A stretch of DNA of 10,949 bases from Spirochaetaceae bacterium (GCA_031279895.1 JAITHR010000159.1:1-10949); one strand, 5' to 3'; shown: positions 1-6,552, counted from the stretch's first letter. Notes: a model not told the origin generated them from the letters alone. Translations and numbers: made by a program.

Positions 1-18
1 TACCTGTTGTTTTAGCAT
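1..18 (-). CDS. Possible start of a leftward gene cut by the window edge
   Basis: On the minus strand an ATG at 18-16 follows GGAGG (30-26) by seven bases, which is an excellent ribosome-binding spacing, and six sense codons (M-L-K-Q-Q-V) run off the left edge. If real, this gene is divergent from fabD. The caution is that the start region also resembles the local repeat (CATGCTAGAACAGCCGG, seen three times at 650-728), so the apparent start could be another degenerate repeat copy. Nothing can be said about function. Confidence 0.35.
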
Positions 19-46
19 GAAACAACCTCCTTACCCTCCCTACCGT

Positions 47-65
47 AAACCGTCTCCGACGGTTT
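47..65. repeat. Hairpin repeat with TCC loop (AAACCGTC stem)
   Basis: A perfect inverted repeat with an eight-base AAACCGTC/GACGGTTT stem around the three-base loop TCC. It belongs to the hairpin family that recurs at 151-165, 301-313, 573-585, 657-669, 711-723, 2626-2638, 10667-10679, 10756-10768 and 10816-10828, in which the loop is TCC (or GGA in the opposite orientation) while the stem differs but stays paired. Confidence 0.8.
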
Positions 66-79
66 CAGCATGGCCGCCT

Positions 80-150
80 GTTGCTTCCGAATGGTGCAAC
101 ACCCTGTCCATTGAGCGAATCAGTGCTGTCCAGGCGCTGCTACGCTTCGC
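80..150 (+). repeat. Intergenic repeat module B, copy 1 (degenerate)
   Basis: This ~71-nt stretch begins GTTGCTTC, contains AATGGTGCAACACC and ends GCTACGCTTCGC. It aligns along its length with 176-247 and, as reverse complement, with 484-555 and 586-646. This copy is the most diverged: it reads CCCTGTCCATTGAGCGAATC where the others read CCGTGTCCGGTGAGCGGGC. A TCC-loop hairpin (151-165) follows directly. Confidence 0.75.
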
Positions 151-165
151 GCCGTCTCCGACGGC
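151..165. repeat. Hairpin repeat with TCC loop (GCCGTC stem)
   Basis: A perfect inverted repeat GCCGTC-TCC-GACGGC. It lies between module B copies 1 and 2 and belongs to the same hairpin family as 47-65, with a changed but still fully paired outer stem. Confidence 0.8.
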
Positions 166-175
166 TTCAAACACT

Positions 176-247
176 GTTGTTTCTTAATGGTGCAACACCG
201 TGTCCGGTGAGCGGGCTGGCTGCTGCTTAGGCGCGGCTACGCTTCGC
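176..247 (+). repeat. Intergenic repeat module B, copy 2
   Basis: A 72-nt module running from GTTGTTTCTTAATGG to CTACGCTTCGC. Bases 172-217 are a perfect 46-bp inverted match to 605-650, and the whole module is a near-perfect inverted match to 484-555. The pairs 172-217/605-650 and 176-247/484-555 could extrude cruciforms or give folded RNA if transcribed. Confidence 0.85.
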
Positions 248-298
248 CCAGCCTCCGCCCGCCGGCGGCGGGAACAGCGGGGGAGGCGGAGGCGCATA

Positions 299-441
299 AG
301 CCGCCTCCGGCGGTTCCATAAGCGTCCTGCGGAGCGGCTCAAAGCGGGCAAAGACTGCTTACAGGCGCGGTTAAGCGGACTGACCGGCTGTAAGGCGCGG
401 GGCAGGACGCAGTTAGGAGACGGCGGAGGCTGCGGAGGCTG
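299..441. repeat. Intergenic repeat module A, copy 1 (imperfect long inverted repeat)
   Basis: Starts with a TCC-loop hairpin (CCGCC-TCC-GGCGG, 301-313), followed by CATAAGCGTCCTG (317-329). The arm GCGTCCTG (322-329) is matched by CAGGACGC at 403-410, and two GGAGGCTG boxes close the element (425-441). Between the arms are several short complementary GC-rich segments, so the unit should fold as a branched hairpin. Related copies sit at 2519-2641 and 10667-10768, with a partial one at 10769-10840. No credible gene is visible across it. Confidence 0.7.
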
Positions 442-483
442 TGGCGCATAACAACGCACGGCTCGCAAACCGCCTGCCGTTGC

Positions 484-555
484 GCGAAGCGTAGCCGCGC
501 CTGGGTAGCAGCCAGCCCGCTCACCGGACACGGTGTTGCGCCGTTTGGAAGCAAC
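484..555 (-). repeat. Intergenic repeat module B, copy 3 (inverted)
   Basis: Runs from GCGAAGCGTAGCCGCGCC to GGAAGCAAC and is the reverse complement of 176-247 with only a few differences (GGGTAGCAGCC against the complement of GGCTGCTGCTT). Together with copy 2 it brackets a central segment of about 236 nt that holds module A copy 1. Confidence 0.85.
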
Positions 556-572
556 AAGCGGCCATGCTGAAA

Positions 573-585
573 CAGCCGGAGGCTG
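573..585. repeat. Hairpin repeat with GGA loop (CAGCC stem)
   Basis: A perfect inverted repeat CAGCC-GGA-GGCTG lying between module B copies 3 and 4. It is the same hairpin family as 47-65, in the opposite orientation. The preceding CATGCTGAAA links it to the 27-nt tandem units at 650-728. Confidence 0.75.
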
Positions 586-646
586 GCCGCGCCTGGGCTG
601 TGCAAGCCCGCTCACCGGACACGGTGTTGCACCATTAAGAAACAAC
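586..646 (-). repeat. Intergenic repeat module B, copy 4 (inverted, truncated)
   Basis: Reverse-complement copy of module B that lacks the GCGAAGCGTA end and begins directly at GCCGCGCC. Its part 605-650 is a perfect 46-bp inverted match to 172-217. It abuts the hairpin at 573-585 on one side and the 27-nt tandem repeat on the other. Confidence 0.8.
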
Positions 647-649
647 AGT

Positions 650-728
650 GCTAGAACAGCCGGAGGCTGCGGCCATGCTAGAACAGCCGGAGACGGCGGC
701 CATGCTAGAACAGCCGGAGGCTGGGCGG
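650..728. repeat. 27-nt tandem repeat, about 2.9 units
   Basis: Units at 650-676, 677-703 and 704-728 share the core GCTAGAACAGCCGGAG and end GGCGGCCAT or similar. Units 1 and 3 contain the perfect CAGCC-GGA-GGCTG hairpin; unit 2 has GACGG in place of GGCTG and so breaks it, like a hybrid of two hairpin types. The 27-nt period equals nine codons, and one frame reads without a stop through all units (repeat peptide LEQPEAAAM). No spacers of variable sequence exist, so it is not a CRISPR array. The fabD promoter candidate follows immediately. Confidence 0.85.
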
Positions 729-758
729 TTGACAGTATAGGCGGGAATGTGCTTTGAT
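729..758 (+). promoter_or_regulatory. Candidate sigma-70-type promoter for the fab cluster
   Basis: A perfect -35 box TTGACA (729-734) is followed after 18 bases by TTTGAT (753-758), a four-of-six match to the -10 consensus. It lies just after the repeat array and 57 bases before the fabD start, with no other comparable promoter seen in that gap. The weak -10 and long spacer keep confidence moderate. Confidence 0.45.
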
Positions 759-814
759 GGGGGAGTTGTCCGCGGTAACAGAGCGGCGGGCGGCGCAGGG
801 AAAGTATAAAGAAA

Positions 815-1780
815 ATGACACACATACAAGCGGTTTTTTTGTTCCCCGGCCAGGGCGCCCAGTACAAAGGCATGGGCGCGGACTTTGAAGAGGCGGGCGG
901 CGCCGGCAAAGCGCTGTTCGGGACCGCGTCTGCCGTTATGGGGAGGGATATGGGGGAACTCCTCAGAAACGCGGACGCGGAAACCCTGAAACGCACCGAC
1001 CTCTCCCAGCCGGCGATTACCCTCGTGAACCTTGCGGCTTTCGCGTACCTGGGGGAACGGGGGGTCATGCCCGCGGGATGCGCCGGGTTCAGCCTTGGGG
1101 AATACGCGGCCCTTGCAGCAGCCGGCGTGGTTTCCTTTGAAGACTGTTTCAAACTGGTGAAAGCCCGCGGGGAGGCGATGCAGGAGGCGGTAGACCGGAT
1201 AGGAACCGGCGCGGACGCTCCGGGCATGGCCGCGGTTCTGGGGCTTCCGCCGGAACAGGCGGCGCTTCTCGTGTCCCGCTGGCGGGACGAGGAGGGGCTT
1301 GCGGACCTTTACGCGGCGAACCTGAACTCCCCCCGCCAGGTGGTGGTGGCCGGAACCGCGAAAGCCCTCAAAGCGGCTGCCGGGCGGTTCAAAGAGGCCG
1401 GAGCGCGGCGGGTCGTCCCGCTTGCGGTGGCCGGCCCCTTTCATTCGCCCCTTATGGAAGAGGCGCGGGAGCGGTTCGCGCCGGCGCTTGCGGAAGTTCC
1501 CTTTCACGACCCCCGTATCCCCCTCTATTCCAATGTTACCGGCGCAGAGGTACGCACCGGATCCGAAGCGAAAGCGCTCTCCCTGCGCCACATTGTCGAG
1601 CCCGTGCGCTGGGTTGACGAGGAAGCTGCCGTTGCCGGTCAAAGCGGGCTTACCGTAGCCCTTGAAACCGGACCGGGAACCGCGCTTCAGGGCTTGTGGA
1701 AAGAAATCAACGCGCCGTTTCCGTGCGTTGCCGCGGGAAAAACGGCGGATATTGACGGGATTACGGGAGTACGGGGGTAG
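815..1780 (+). CDS. fabD: Malonyl-CoA:ACP transacylase (FabD)
   Basis: Moves the malonyl group from CoA to acyl carrier protein in the cytoplasm, supplying extender units for type II fatty-acid synthesis. The 321-aa length is normal for FabD. Visible landmarks are FPGQGAQ (residues 10-16), the nucleophile motif GFSLGE with Ser93 (91-96), Arg118 for malonate carboxylate binding, NLNSPRQVVVAG (169-180), the catalytic His210 in GPFHSP, and ETGPG (284-288). The residue before the nucleophile is Phe92, where the best-known family members have His (GHSxGE). The start is preceded only by a weak AGGGAAAG stretch, but MTHIQAVFLFPGQG aligns well with family N termini. It is first in the fab cluster and ends three bases before fabG, implying cotranscription. 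Confidence 0.95.
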   Translation: MTHIQAVFLFPGQGAQYKGMGADFEEAGGAGKALFGTASAVMGRDMGELLRNADAETLKRTDLSQPAITLVNLAAFAYLGERGVMPAGCAGFSLGEYAALAAAGVVSFEDCFKLVKARGEAMQEAVDRIGTGADAPGMAAVLGLPPEQAALLVSRWRDEEGLADLYAANLNSPRQVVVAGTAKALKAAAGRFKEAGARRVVPLAVAGPFHSPLMEEARERFAPALAEVPFHDPRIPLYSNVTGAEVRTGSEAKALSLRHIVEPVRWVDEEAAVAGQSGLTVALETGPGTALQGLWKEINAPFPCVAAGKTADIDGITGVRG

Positions 1781-1783
1781 GTT

Positions 1784-2518
1784 ATGGAGTTGGCAGGCAA
1801 AAAGGCGCTGGTTACCGGCGCGTCCCGCGGCATAGGGCGGGCTGTTGCGGACCTCTTTCTGGCTGAAGGGGCCGAGGTATGGGGCGTGGGAACCAAAGAG
1901 CCGCCGGATTTAGCGGAGCGGCTTGACCGGTGGGCCGGGAAACTGCGCTGGACGAGCGCGGATTTGGGGGATCTCCGGTCAGTGGAACAGGCGGTTGAGG
2001 CGGCGCTCTCCGAGGCGCAGGGCTTTGACGCGGTAGTGAATAACGCGGGCATCACGAGGGACAACCTTTCGTTTCGGATGACCCTGGAGGATTTTCAGAA
2101 AGTGCTGGACGTGAACCTTACCGCCGCGTTTCTTGTGTCCCGCACCGTGGGGCGGGACATGATACGCCGCCGGAAAGGGTCGATTGTCAACATGGCAAGC
2201 GTGGTGGGCGTACACGGGAACGGCGGGCAGGCGAACTACGCGGCAAGCAAAGCCGGCCTTATCGGGCTTACCAAGTCTCTGGCGCTGGAAGTGGCGGCGC
2301 GGGGGGTACGGGTCAACGCGGTGGCCCCGGGGTTTATCCAGTCCGACATGACCCGCGCCATGAGCGAGGCGGCGCGGGAGCAGATGTTCTCCCGTATCCC
2401 CCTGAAACGCGCCGGCGCGGTTGAGGACGTGGCTGCTGCGGTGCTTTTCTTTGCCTCTGACCGCTCTTCCTATATTACGGGCCAAGTGCTTTCCGTTGAC
2501 GGCGGACTATTCACTTAG
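1784..2518 (+). CDS. fabG: 3-oxoacyl-ACP reductase (FabG)
   Basis: NADPH-dependent reductase of the short-chain dehydrogenase family that converts 3-oxoacyl-ACP to 3-hydroxyacyl-ACP. The 244-aa length is typical. It shows the Rossmann motif TGASRGIG (11-18), NNAG (86-89), the catalytic set Asn111, Ser139, Tyr152 and Lys156 (YAASK), the cofactor-loop APGFIQSDMT (181-190) and the C-terminal SVDGG. It starts three bases after the fabD stop, with the ribosome-binding G-run lying inside the end of fabD, which suggests translational coupling. Position beside fabD and fabF supports the FabG assignment over other SDR reductases. Confidence 0.95.
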   Translation: MELAGKKALVTGASRGIGRAVADLFLAEGAEVWGVGTKEPPDLAERLDRWAGKLRWTSADLGDLRSVEQAVEAALSEAQGFDAVVNNAGITRDNLSFRMTLEDFQKVLDVNLTAAFLVSRTVGRDMIRRRKGSIVNMASVVGVHGNGGQANYAASKAGLIGLTKSLALEVAARGVRVNAVAPGFIQSDMTRAMSEAAREQMFSRIPLKRAGAVEDVAAAVLFFASDRSSYITGQVLSVDGGLFT

Positions 2519-2641
2519 CCGCCAGCGGCGGAGGCATAAAAGCGTCCTGATACCGTGCCGAAGCGGGCGTTGACCGCTTTGGGGCGCGGGACAAGAAGCC
2601 GTTTAAAACCCGCTGGCGGGTGAAACAGCCGGAGGCTGAGG
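2519..2641. repeat. Intergenic repeat module A, copy 2, between fabG and fabF
   Basis: Begins directly after the fabG stop with CCGCC-AGC-GGCGG (2519-2531), then GCGTCCTGATACCG (2542-2555), GCGGGCGTTGACCGCTTTG, an ACCCG-CTGG-CGGGT palindrome (2608-2621), and ends with the CAGCC-GGA-GGCTG hairpin (2626-2638). The order of blocks matches 299-441 and 10667-10768. It occupies nearly all of the 144-nt gap inside the fab cluster, so it is likely transcribed and may act as a processing or stability element between fabG and fabF. Confidence 0.8.
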
Positions 2642-2646
2642 CTGTG

Positions 2647-2662
2647 AAAGGGAGTATATACT
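2647..2662 (+). promoter_or_regulatory. fabF ribosome-binding site overlapping a perfect palindrome
   Basis: AAAGGGAG (2647-2654) is a strong ribosome-binding site with eight bases between GGAG and the fabF ATG. The bases directly before the ATG form a perfect ten-base palindrome AGTATATACT (2653-2662), overlapping the end of the ribosome-binding site. It could be a protein-binding site or chance AT alternation. Confidence 0.5.
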
Positions 2663-3946
2663 ATGAAAAGCGTGAAAAGAAAGGTCGTTATTACCGGTAT
2701 GGGGCTCGTGTCTCCTATTGGTAATTCAGTCGAAGCGTTTGAGGAGAGCATCAAGGCGGGAAAGAGCGGCATCGGCCCTATCACCCACTTTGATACCGCC
2801 GGATTTGACGTTACGATTGCCGGGGAGGTCAAAGACTTTGACCCGTCCCGCTGGTTTGATAAGAAAGAAGCCCGCAAGATGTGCCGGTTTACCCAATTCG
2901 GCGCCGCAGCCGCGGCCCAGGCGCTGGAACAGGCGGGGCTTCTTGCCGACGCGCCTGAAGGCGGCAGGCGGATAACCTGCGATGCCGAGCGCGCCGGCGT
3001 GGTCATGGGAAACGGCATCGGCGGCTTCGAGGTGGTAAGCGAGTCGTTCCGCAAGCTCTTTAAGGACGGACCCCGCCGGATGCTTCCCCTGACGGTTCCC
3101 CTTATGATAAGTAACGAGGCGTCGGGAAATATCTCTATTCTGTTCGGTCTTAAAGGCCCGGCGTTCACCCAGGTGACCGCCTGCGCCTCCGGCACCGACG
3201 CGCTGGGGCAGGCGCTTGACCTGATACGATCGGGACGCTGCGAGGTGGCGGTCGCCGGCGGCACCGAAGCCTGCGTGGTGCCGTTTGCCATCGGCGGCTT
3301 CCAGATGTTAAAAGCCCTTTCCACCAAGCGGCGGGACGAGCCGGAGAAAGCCTCCCGCCCCTTTGACGCGGACCGGGACGGCTTTGTGCTGGGAGAGGCC
3401 GCCGGAGTGCTGGCACTGGAAAGCGAGGATCACGCCCTTGGGCGGGGCGCGGCTATCCTTGCGGAGTTTGCGGGCTACGGCGCCACTGCCGACGCCTATC
3501 ATATCACCTCCCCGTCCCCCGGCGGGGAAGGCGGGGGACGCGCCATCAGGACGGCGCTTGCGGACGCCGGGGTGATGCCGGAAGAGGTGCAGTATTACAA
3601 CGCCCACGGCACCTCCACGGAGATAAACGACCCGTCGGAAACCAAGATGATAAAGTACGCCTTTGGGGATCACGCCTACAAACTGAAGATTTCCAGCACC
3701 AAGAGCATGACCGGCCACTGCGTCGCGGGAAGCGGCGGGCTTGAGGCGATTGCCTGCGTACTGGCCATAAGGGGCGGCTATTTCCCGCCGACCATCAACC
3801 TTGATAACCCCGATCCGGCCTGCGACCTTGATTATGTGCCGAACACGATACAGTACGGCCAGCTTGAGATCGCCGCGTCCGGCTCCCTGGGGTTCGGCGG
3901 GCATAACGGGGTCGCGGTGTTCAGAAAATACCGTTCCCGCCCCTAA
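2663..3946 (+). CDS. fabF: 3-oxoacyl-ACP synthase II type condensing enzyme (FabF)
   Basis: Decarboxylative Claisen condensation of malonyl-ACP with acyl-ACP, the chain-elongation step. The 427-aa length is slightly longer than the usual ~410. Seen: VVITGMGLVSPIG near the N terminus (8-20), the acyl-accepting Cys174 in TACASGTDA, NAHGTST with His315, Lys347 in STKSMTGH and His352, and the C-terminal GFGGHNG (410-416). The segment after His352 reads CVAGSGG where many FabF proteins have LLGAAGG, a modest variation. A 32-nt gap separates it from fabZ. FabB or a specialised ketosynthase is possible, but the neighbouring fabD, fabG and fabZ favour the housekeeping FabF. Confidence 0.93.
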   Translation: MKSVKRKVVITGMGLVSPIGNSVEAFEESIKAGKSGIGPITHFDTAGFDVTIAGEVKDFDPSRWFDKKEARKMCRFTQFGAAAAAQALEQAGLLADAPEGGRRITCDAERAGVVMGNGIGGFEVVSESFRKLFKDGPRRMLPLTVPLMISNEASGNISILFGLKGPAFTQVTACASGTDALGQALDLIRSGRCEVAVAGGTEACVVPFAIGGFQMLKALSTKRRDEPEKASRPFDADRDGFVLGEAAGVLALESEDHALGRGAAILAEFAGYGATADAYHITSPSPGGEGGGRAIRTALADAGVMPEEVQYYNAHGTSTEINDPSETKMIKYAFGDHAYKLKISSTKSMTGHCVAGSGGLEAIACVLAIRGGYFPPTINLDNPDPACDLDYVPNTIQYGQLEIAASGSLGFGGHNGVAVFRKYRSRP

Positions 3947-3978
3947 CCCTTTCCCGAAATTTCCCAAACGAGGCGTCT

Positions 3979-4422
3979 ATGAGCGATACAAGAAACGAAA
4001 CAAGTGAAATCGAGGGGCTTCTTCCCCACAGGAAGCCGTTTCTCTTTGTGGACGAGGTTGCGCCAGCCGAGGGGGGCCGCATTACGGCGCGTTATGTGTT
4101 CACCGAGAAAGAATTCTTTTTTGCCGGCCACTTTCCCCGGTATCCGGTGGTGCCGGGGGTTATTCTTATAGAAACCATGGCCCAGGCCGGCGGCGCGGGC
4201 CTGCGGAAGGCCGGCAGCCTTGGAGGGGACGCGCTCTTTTTTCTCGCGTCAGTTGACAAGGTGAAGTTCCGCCGCCAGGTGCGCCCCGGGGAGGAGGTTC
4301 GGCTGGAAATCGAGAACCTGCGGGTCTCGCAGAAGATGCTGAAGCAGGCGGGCAAAGCCTTTGTAGGGGACGAGCTTGCGGCGGAAGCCGAGTGGCTCTG
4401 CGTGGTACAGAACGCGCCCTAG
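3979..4422 (+). CDS. fabZ: 3-hydroxyacyl-ACP dehydratase (FabZ)
   Basis: Hotdog-fold dehydratase that converts 3-hydroxyacyl-ACP to trans-2-enoyl-ACP. The 147-aa length fits FabZ. Seen: LLPHRKPFLFVDEV (14-27), the catalytic motif GHFPRYPVVPGV (50-61) with His51, and Glu65 in ILIETMAQA, all in register with the family. The start is supported by GAGG six bases upstream. It is the last gene of the rightward cluster and converges with a leftward lipoprotein gene. No enoyl reductase, acpP or fabH is present in the window, so the pathway is completed elsewhere. Confidence 0.94.
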   Translation: MSDTRNETSEIEGLLPHRKPFLFVDEVAPAEGGRITARYVFTEKEFFFAGHFPRYPVVPGVILIETMAQAGGAGLRKAGSLGGDALFFLASVDKVKFRRQVRPGEEVRLEIENLRVSQKMLKQAGKAFVGDELAAEAEWLCVVQNAP

Positions 4423-4475
4423 CCGGCAGACGCAGGATAGGGCGCGATGGCCGGTGCGCCCTAAGTACGCACCGG
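4414..4475. terminator. Convergent-gap hairpins, possible bidirectional terminator
   Basis: The gap between fabZ and the leftward lipoprotein holds three complementary blocks: GCGCCCTA (4414-4421), TAGGGCGC (4438-4445) and GCGCCCTA again (4456-4463). The middle block can pair with either neighbour. A further perfect eight-base stem CCGGTGCG/CGCACCGG (4451-4458/4468-4475) competes with the second option. Neither strand has a good T-run afterwards, so classical intrinsic termination is uncertain. Confidence 0.45.
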
Positions 4476-4483
4476 TTGTGTAA

Positions 4484-6469
4484 TCAGTACGCCCCTGACG
4501 GCATGGGGAAGTCGGTTGTTACACCCAGTCCGTCGGCGAAACCTATTTCTGTGGAAATTTCGCCGAACATATTACCATAAGCAAAGAATGCAGTCTGGAC
4601 TTTGATGAAGCGGACGTTGGTAAGGTTCGCAGGTGAGCCGTCTGCTCGCCGCGCTTTGGAAACAGCATGATTCTTCCCGTTAAGAGCATCGACATAGCCG
4701 AACATATTTTCAATATTGTAATTGGTGACCATTTCGCCGGTGTCTCGCAAGAGGGTACCGGTGTAGAGAACCCAAGGTTCGGCATCCGAGACGCCCCAGT
4801 ATCGTGGCCAACCACCCTCCATGGTGCCGGTGCGCCCCTTGCTGTCAACCCAGGGAAGGCCCGTTACCGGTTGGCCATACTGATTAATGGATTCTCCTGT
4901 GGCGTGGAAATACATCAACCCGTAGCGCCGCGTAATCTGGCTTGGATTGGTGTCGTCCTCCCCGCCCTTAAGCTCGTACCACATTTCATCGGGAATGTTG
5001 TTGTTGTTCTTGTCTTCCATCATCCATACGACCCCGGGCTCGAGCCACTGCCCGAAGGCGTTTCCCCCAATATAGTAACTGTCTTGATGAGAATCCACTC
5101 GCCACACGCGGTAGCCGCCCTGGGCGCCCAGGCTCCAGCCAAACCCGTTGCCTCCAGAGGTGAACTGCCCGGGGGCGAAGTTCCGCAGCCCGGGCGCATC
5201 AGGAAAGGTCTTTGCGGTTTGAACGGTTCCGCTGTAACAGACCACATCGGTTGTTGCGATTTTGGTGGTATTTTGTCCGGTAATATAATCCCTGCCGGTT
5301 ACGCTGACCTGTACCGTGTAGGTTCCGGCGGCGTTCGGGGTAAAGTCAAAAAACTCGCCGGTTGTGTGCGGCGCCGTGTAATTGGTTCCTTGGGTTACGC
5401 TCCAGCTATAGGTAACGCCTGCGTCCTGATTGTTCGCGTCATACCCGATAAGAAAGCGCACCGCGCTGAGGGTGAGCTTCTCCCCTGCCTGGGCGTAATA
5501 TTTGCCGGATCCGGGGCCTACACCGTTTAGGTCGCTGGGGAGGCGCATATATCCGTAGTCAAAGTACACGTGCGGCTCAACGTCCAAGACCTGCACATTA
5601 AAAGAAACGGTCTTCTGGTCAAGCCTGAGGGTGAGGGCCTGCTGCCCTGTTGCGTCGGAATTGTAGCCGGAGAAATCAGTGATACTCAGGTCATCATGGC
5701 CGAAATTGGCGATAATGCCGTTTACTTGTGCCTTTACCATAATGTCTCTTGACACCTGGTTGAAAGCTTGACCTTTAAGAAAGTGGTTATGGAATCCTTG
5801 TCTTTTGAACGAGACGCTCACCGCCGCGCTTGCCGGAACCGAGACCGTTACGTTATAGGGAGCCGCGCTCTGCCCGTTTGCCTTAACCTTGATGGCCTGG
5901 GTTCCCCGCTTTAGCTTGGAGTAGCCGGTGGTTTTATACGCGGTGATAGGCTCATAACTTTGGGTCTGGGAGGCGGAATCGAAAAAATCTCCGGTAACGA
6001 CCATGCCTGTGGTACTGAGGTCTTGGCCGATCTCAAACGCGGTTTTTGTTGCCGGTCTGGTTATGGCAATGGAGCGCAGGATTTTCGTGTCGTTCCGCAC
6101 GCTTATCTGAAAGCGTTTCGTAAAGGCTCCTTCGGCGGCCTTGACCGTAACGACTTTGGCTGCCGCGACGGTCATGTCCGGCATCTCTATCGTATACTCC
6201 GACTCCCCAAGGGCGCGGCTTGACCCGTCGTCATAAAACCCCTCAACCACCATACCGGTTGGGTCAAAGGGCTGTCCCAGGGCGTAAATCAGCGTGTCCG
6301 GCGGCTCAACCGTGATGTCCACCAGTACCCGCGGATCCTCTTCTTCTTCCCAGTTTTCCCACCCGTCAGTTTCCCGTCCGCTTGACGACTCCCCTGTCTG
6401 GTCGCAGGCAGCCAAGAGGACAAACACTCCGGCTATAAGTCCAATTACGTTCATTCTTTTTATTTTCAT
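4484..6469 (-). CDS. Surface lipoprotein with Ig-like and PKD-like domains and a conserved C-terminal domain
   Basis: A 661-aa predicted lipoprotein. A basic N terminus and hydrophobic stretch end in LLAAC, with lipidated Cys22. An acidic linker (residues 38-46) follows, then two Ig-like domains resembling bacterial Ig group 3 (about 51-125 and 131-210, each with a TGMVV strand), a further beta-rich segment (about 215-297), a PKD-like domain (about 300-410, YSWSV and FDFTPNAAGTYTVQV), and a C-terminal domain (about 425-650). The last has GNAFGQWLEPGVVW (469-482), an Asp/Asn-rich possible calcium loop DKNNNNIPDEMWYE (486-499), and FGEISTEIGFADGL near the end. From memory this resembles surface proteins next to B12-uptake genes in Bacteroides. 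AAGGAG lies eight bases before the start. It is last of three leftward genes. Confidence 0.85.
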   Translation of the reverse strand: MKIKRMNVIGLIAGVFVLLAACDQTGESSSGRETDGWENWEEEEDPRVLVDITVEPPDTLIYALGQPFDPTGMVVEGFYDDGSSRALGESEYTIEMPDMTVAAAKVVTVKAAEGAFTKRFQISVRNDTKILRSIAITRPATKTAFEIGQDLSTTGMVVTGDFFDSASQTQSYEPITAYKTTGYSKLKRGTQAIKVKANGQSAAPYNVTVSVPASAAVSVSFKRQGFHNHFLKGQAFNQVSRDIMVKAQVNGIIANFGHDDLSITDFSGYNSDATGQQALTLRLDQKTVSFNVQVLDVEPHVYFDYGYMRLPSDLNGVGPGSGKYYAQAGEKLTLSAVRFLIGYDANNQDAGVTYSWSVTQGTNYTAPHTTGEFFDFTPNAAGTYTVQVSVTGRDYITGQNTTKIATTDVVCYSGTVQTAKTFPDAPGLRNFAPGQFTSGGNGFGWSLGAQGGYRVWRVDSHQDSYYIGGNAFGQWLEPGVVWMMEDKNNNNIPDEMWYELKGGEDDTNPSQITRRYGLMYFHATGESINQYGQPVTGLPWVDSKGRTGTMEGGWPRYWGVSDAEPWVLYTGTLLRDTGEMVTNYNIENMFGYVDALNGKNHAVSKARRADGSPANLTNVRFIKVQTAFFAYGNMFGEISTEIGFADGLGVTTDFPMPSGAY

Positions 6470-6508
6470 GCTGATAGCTCCTTTGTTTTGATTGGGGGTA
6501 AACCAGCC

Positions 6509-6530
6509 GGGACAGGGAGAACCCCGCCCC
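6509..6530 (-). other. Intercistronic hairpin between the 510-aa and 661-aa genes
   Basis: On the minus strand GGGGCGGGG pairs with CCCTGTCCC around a four-base loop (nine pairs, two of them G-U). It is flanked by a direct repeat CCAGCCGG (6503-6510 and 6529-6536 on the plus strand). No T-run follows, so it is more likely a processing, attenuation or stability element than a terminator. The gap between the two genes is only 83 bases. Confidence 0.55.
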
Positions 6531-6552
6531 AGCCGGACATACTTTTAAAAAA

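Noticed and set aside
650..728. CRISPR array
   Set aside because: The 27-nt units are directly adjacent with no unique spacers, and no cas genes are present.
184..1642. Two long leftward open frames (184-1227 and 635-1642)
   Set aside because: They run through the repeat block and antisense to fabD; their products are low-complexity Pro/Ala/Arg-rich or show no domain, and GC-rich sequence leaves antisense frames open.
4667..5530. 287-codon rightward open frame
   Set aside because: Antisense to the 661-aa lipoprotein, which has a lipobox, domain structure and ribosome-binding site; the antisense product shows no recognisable features.
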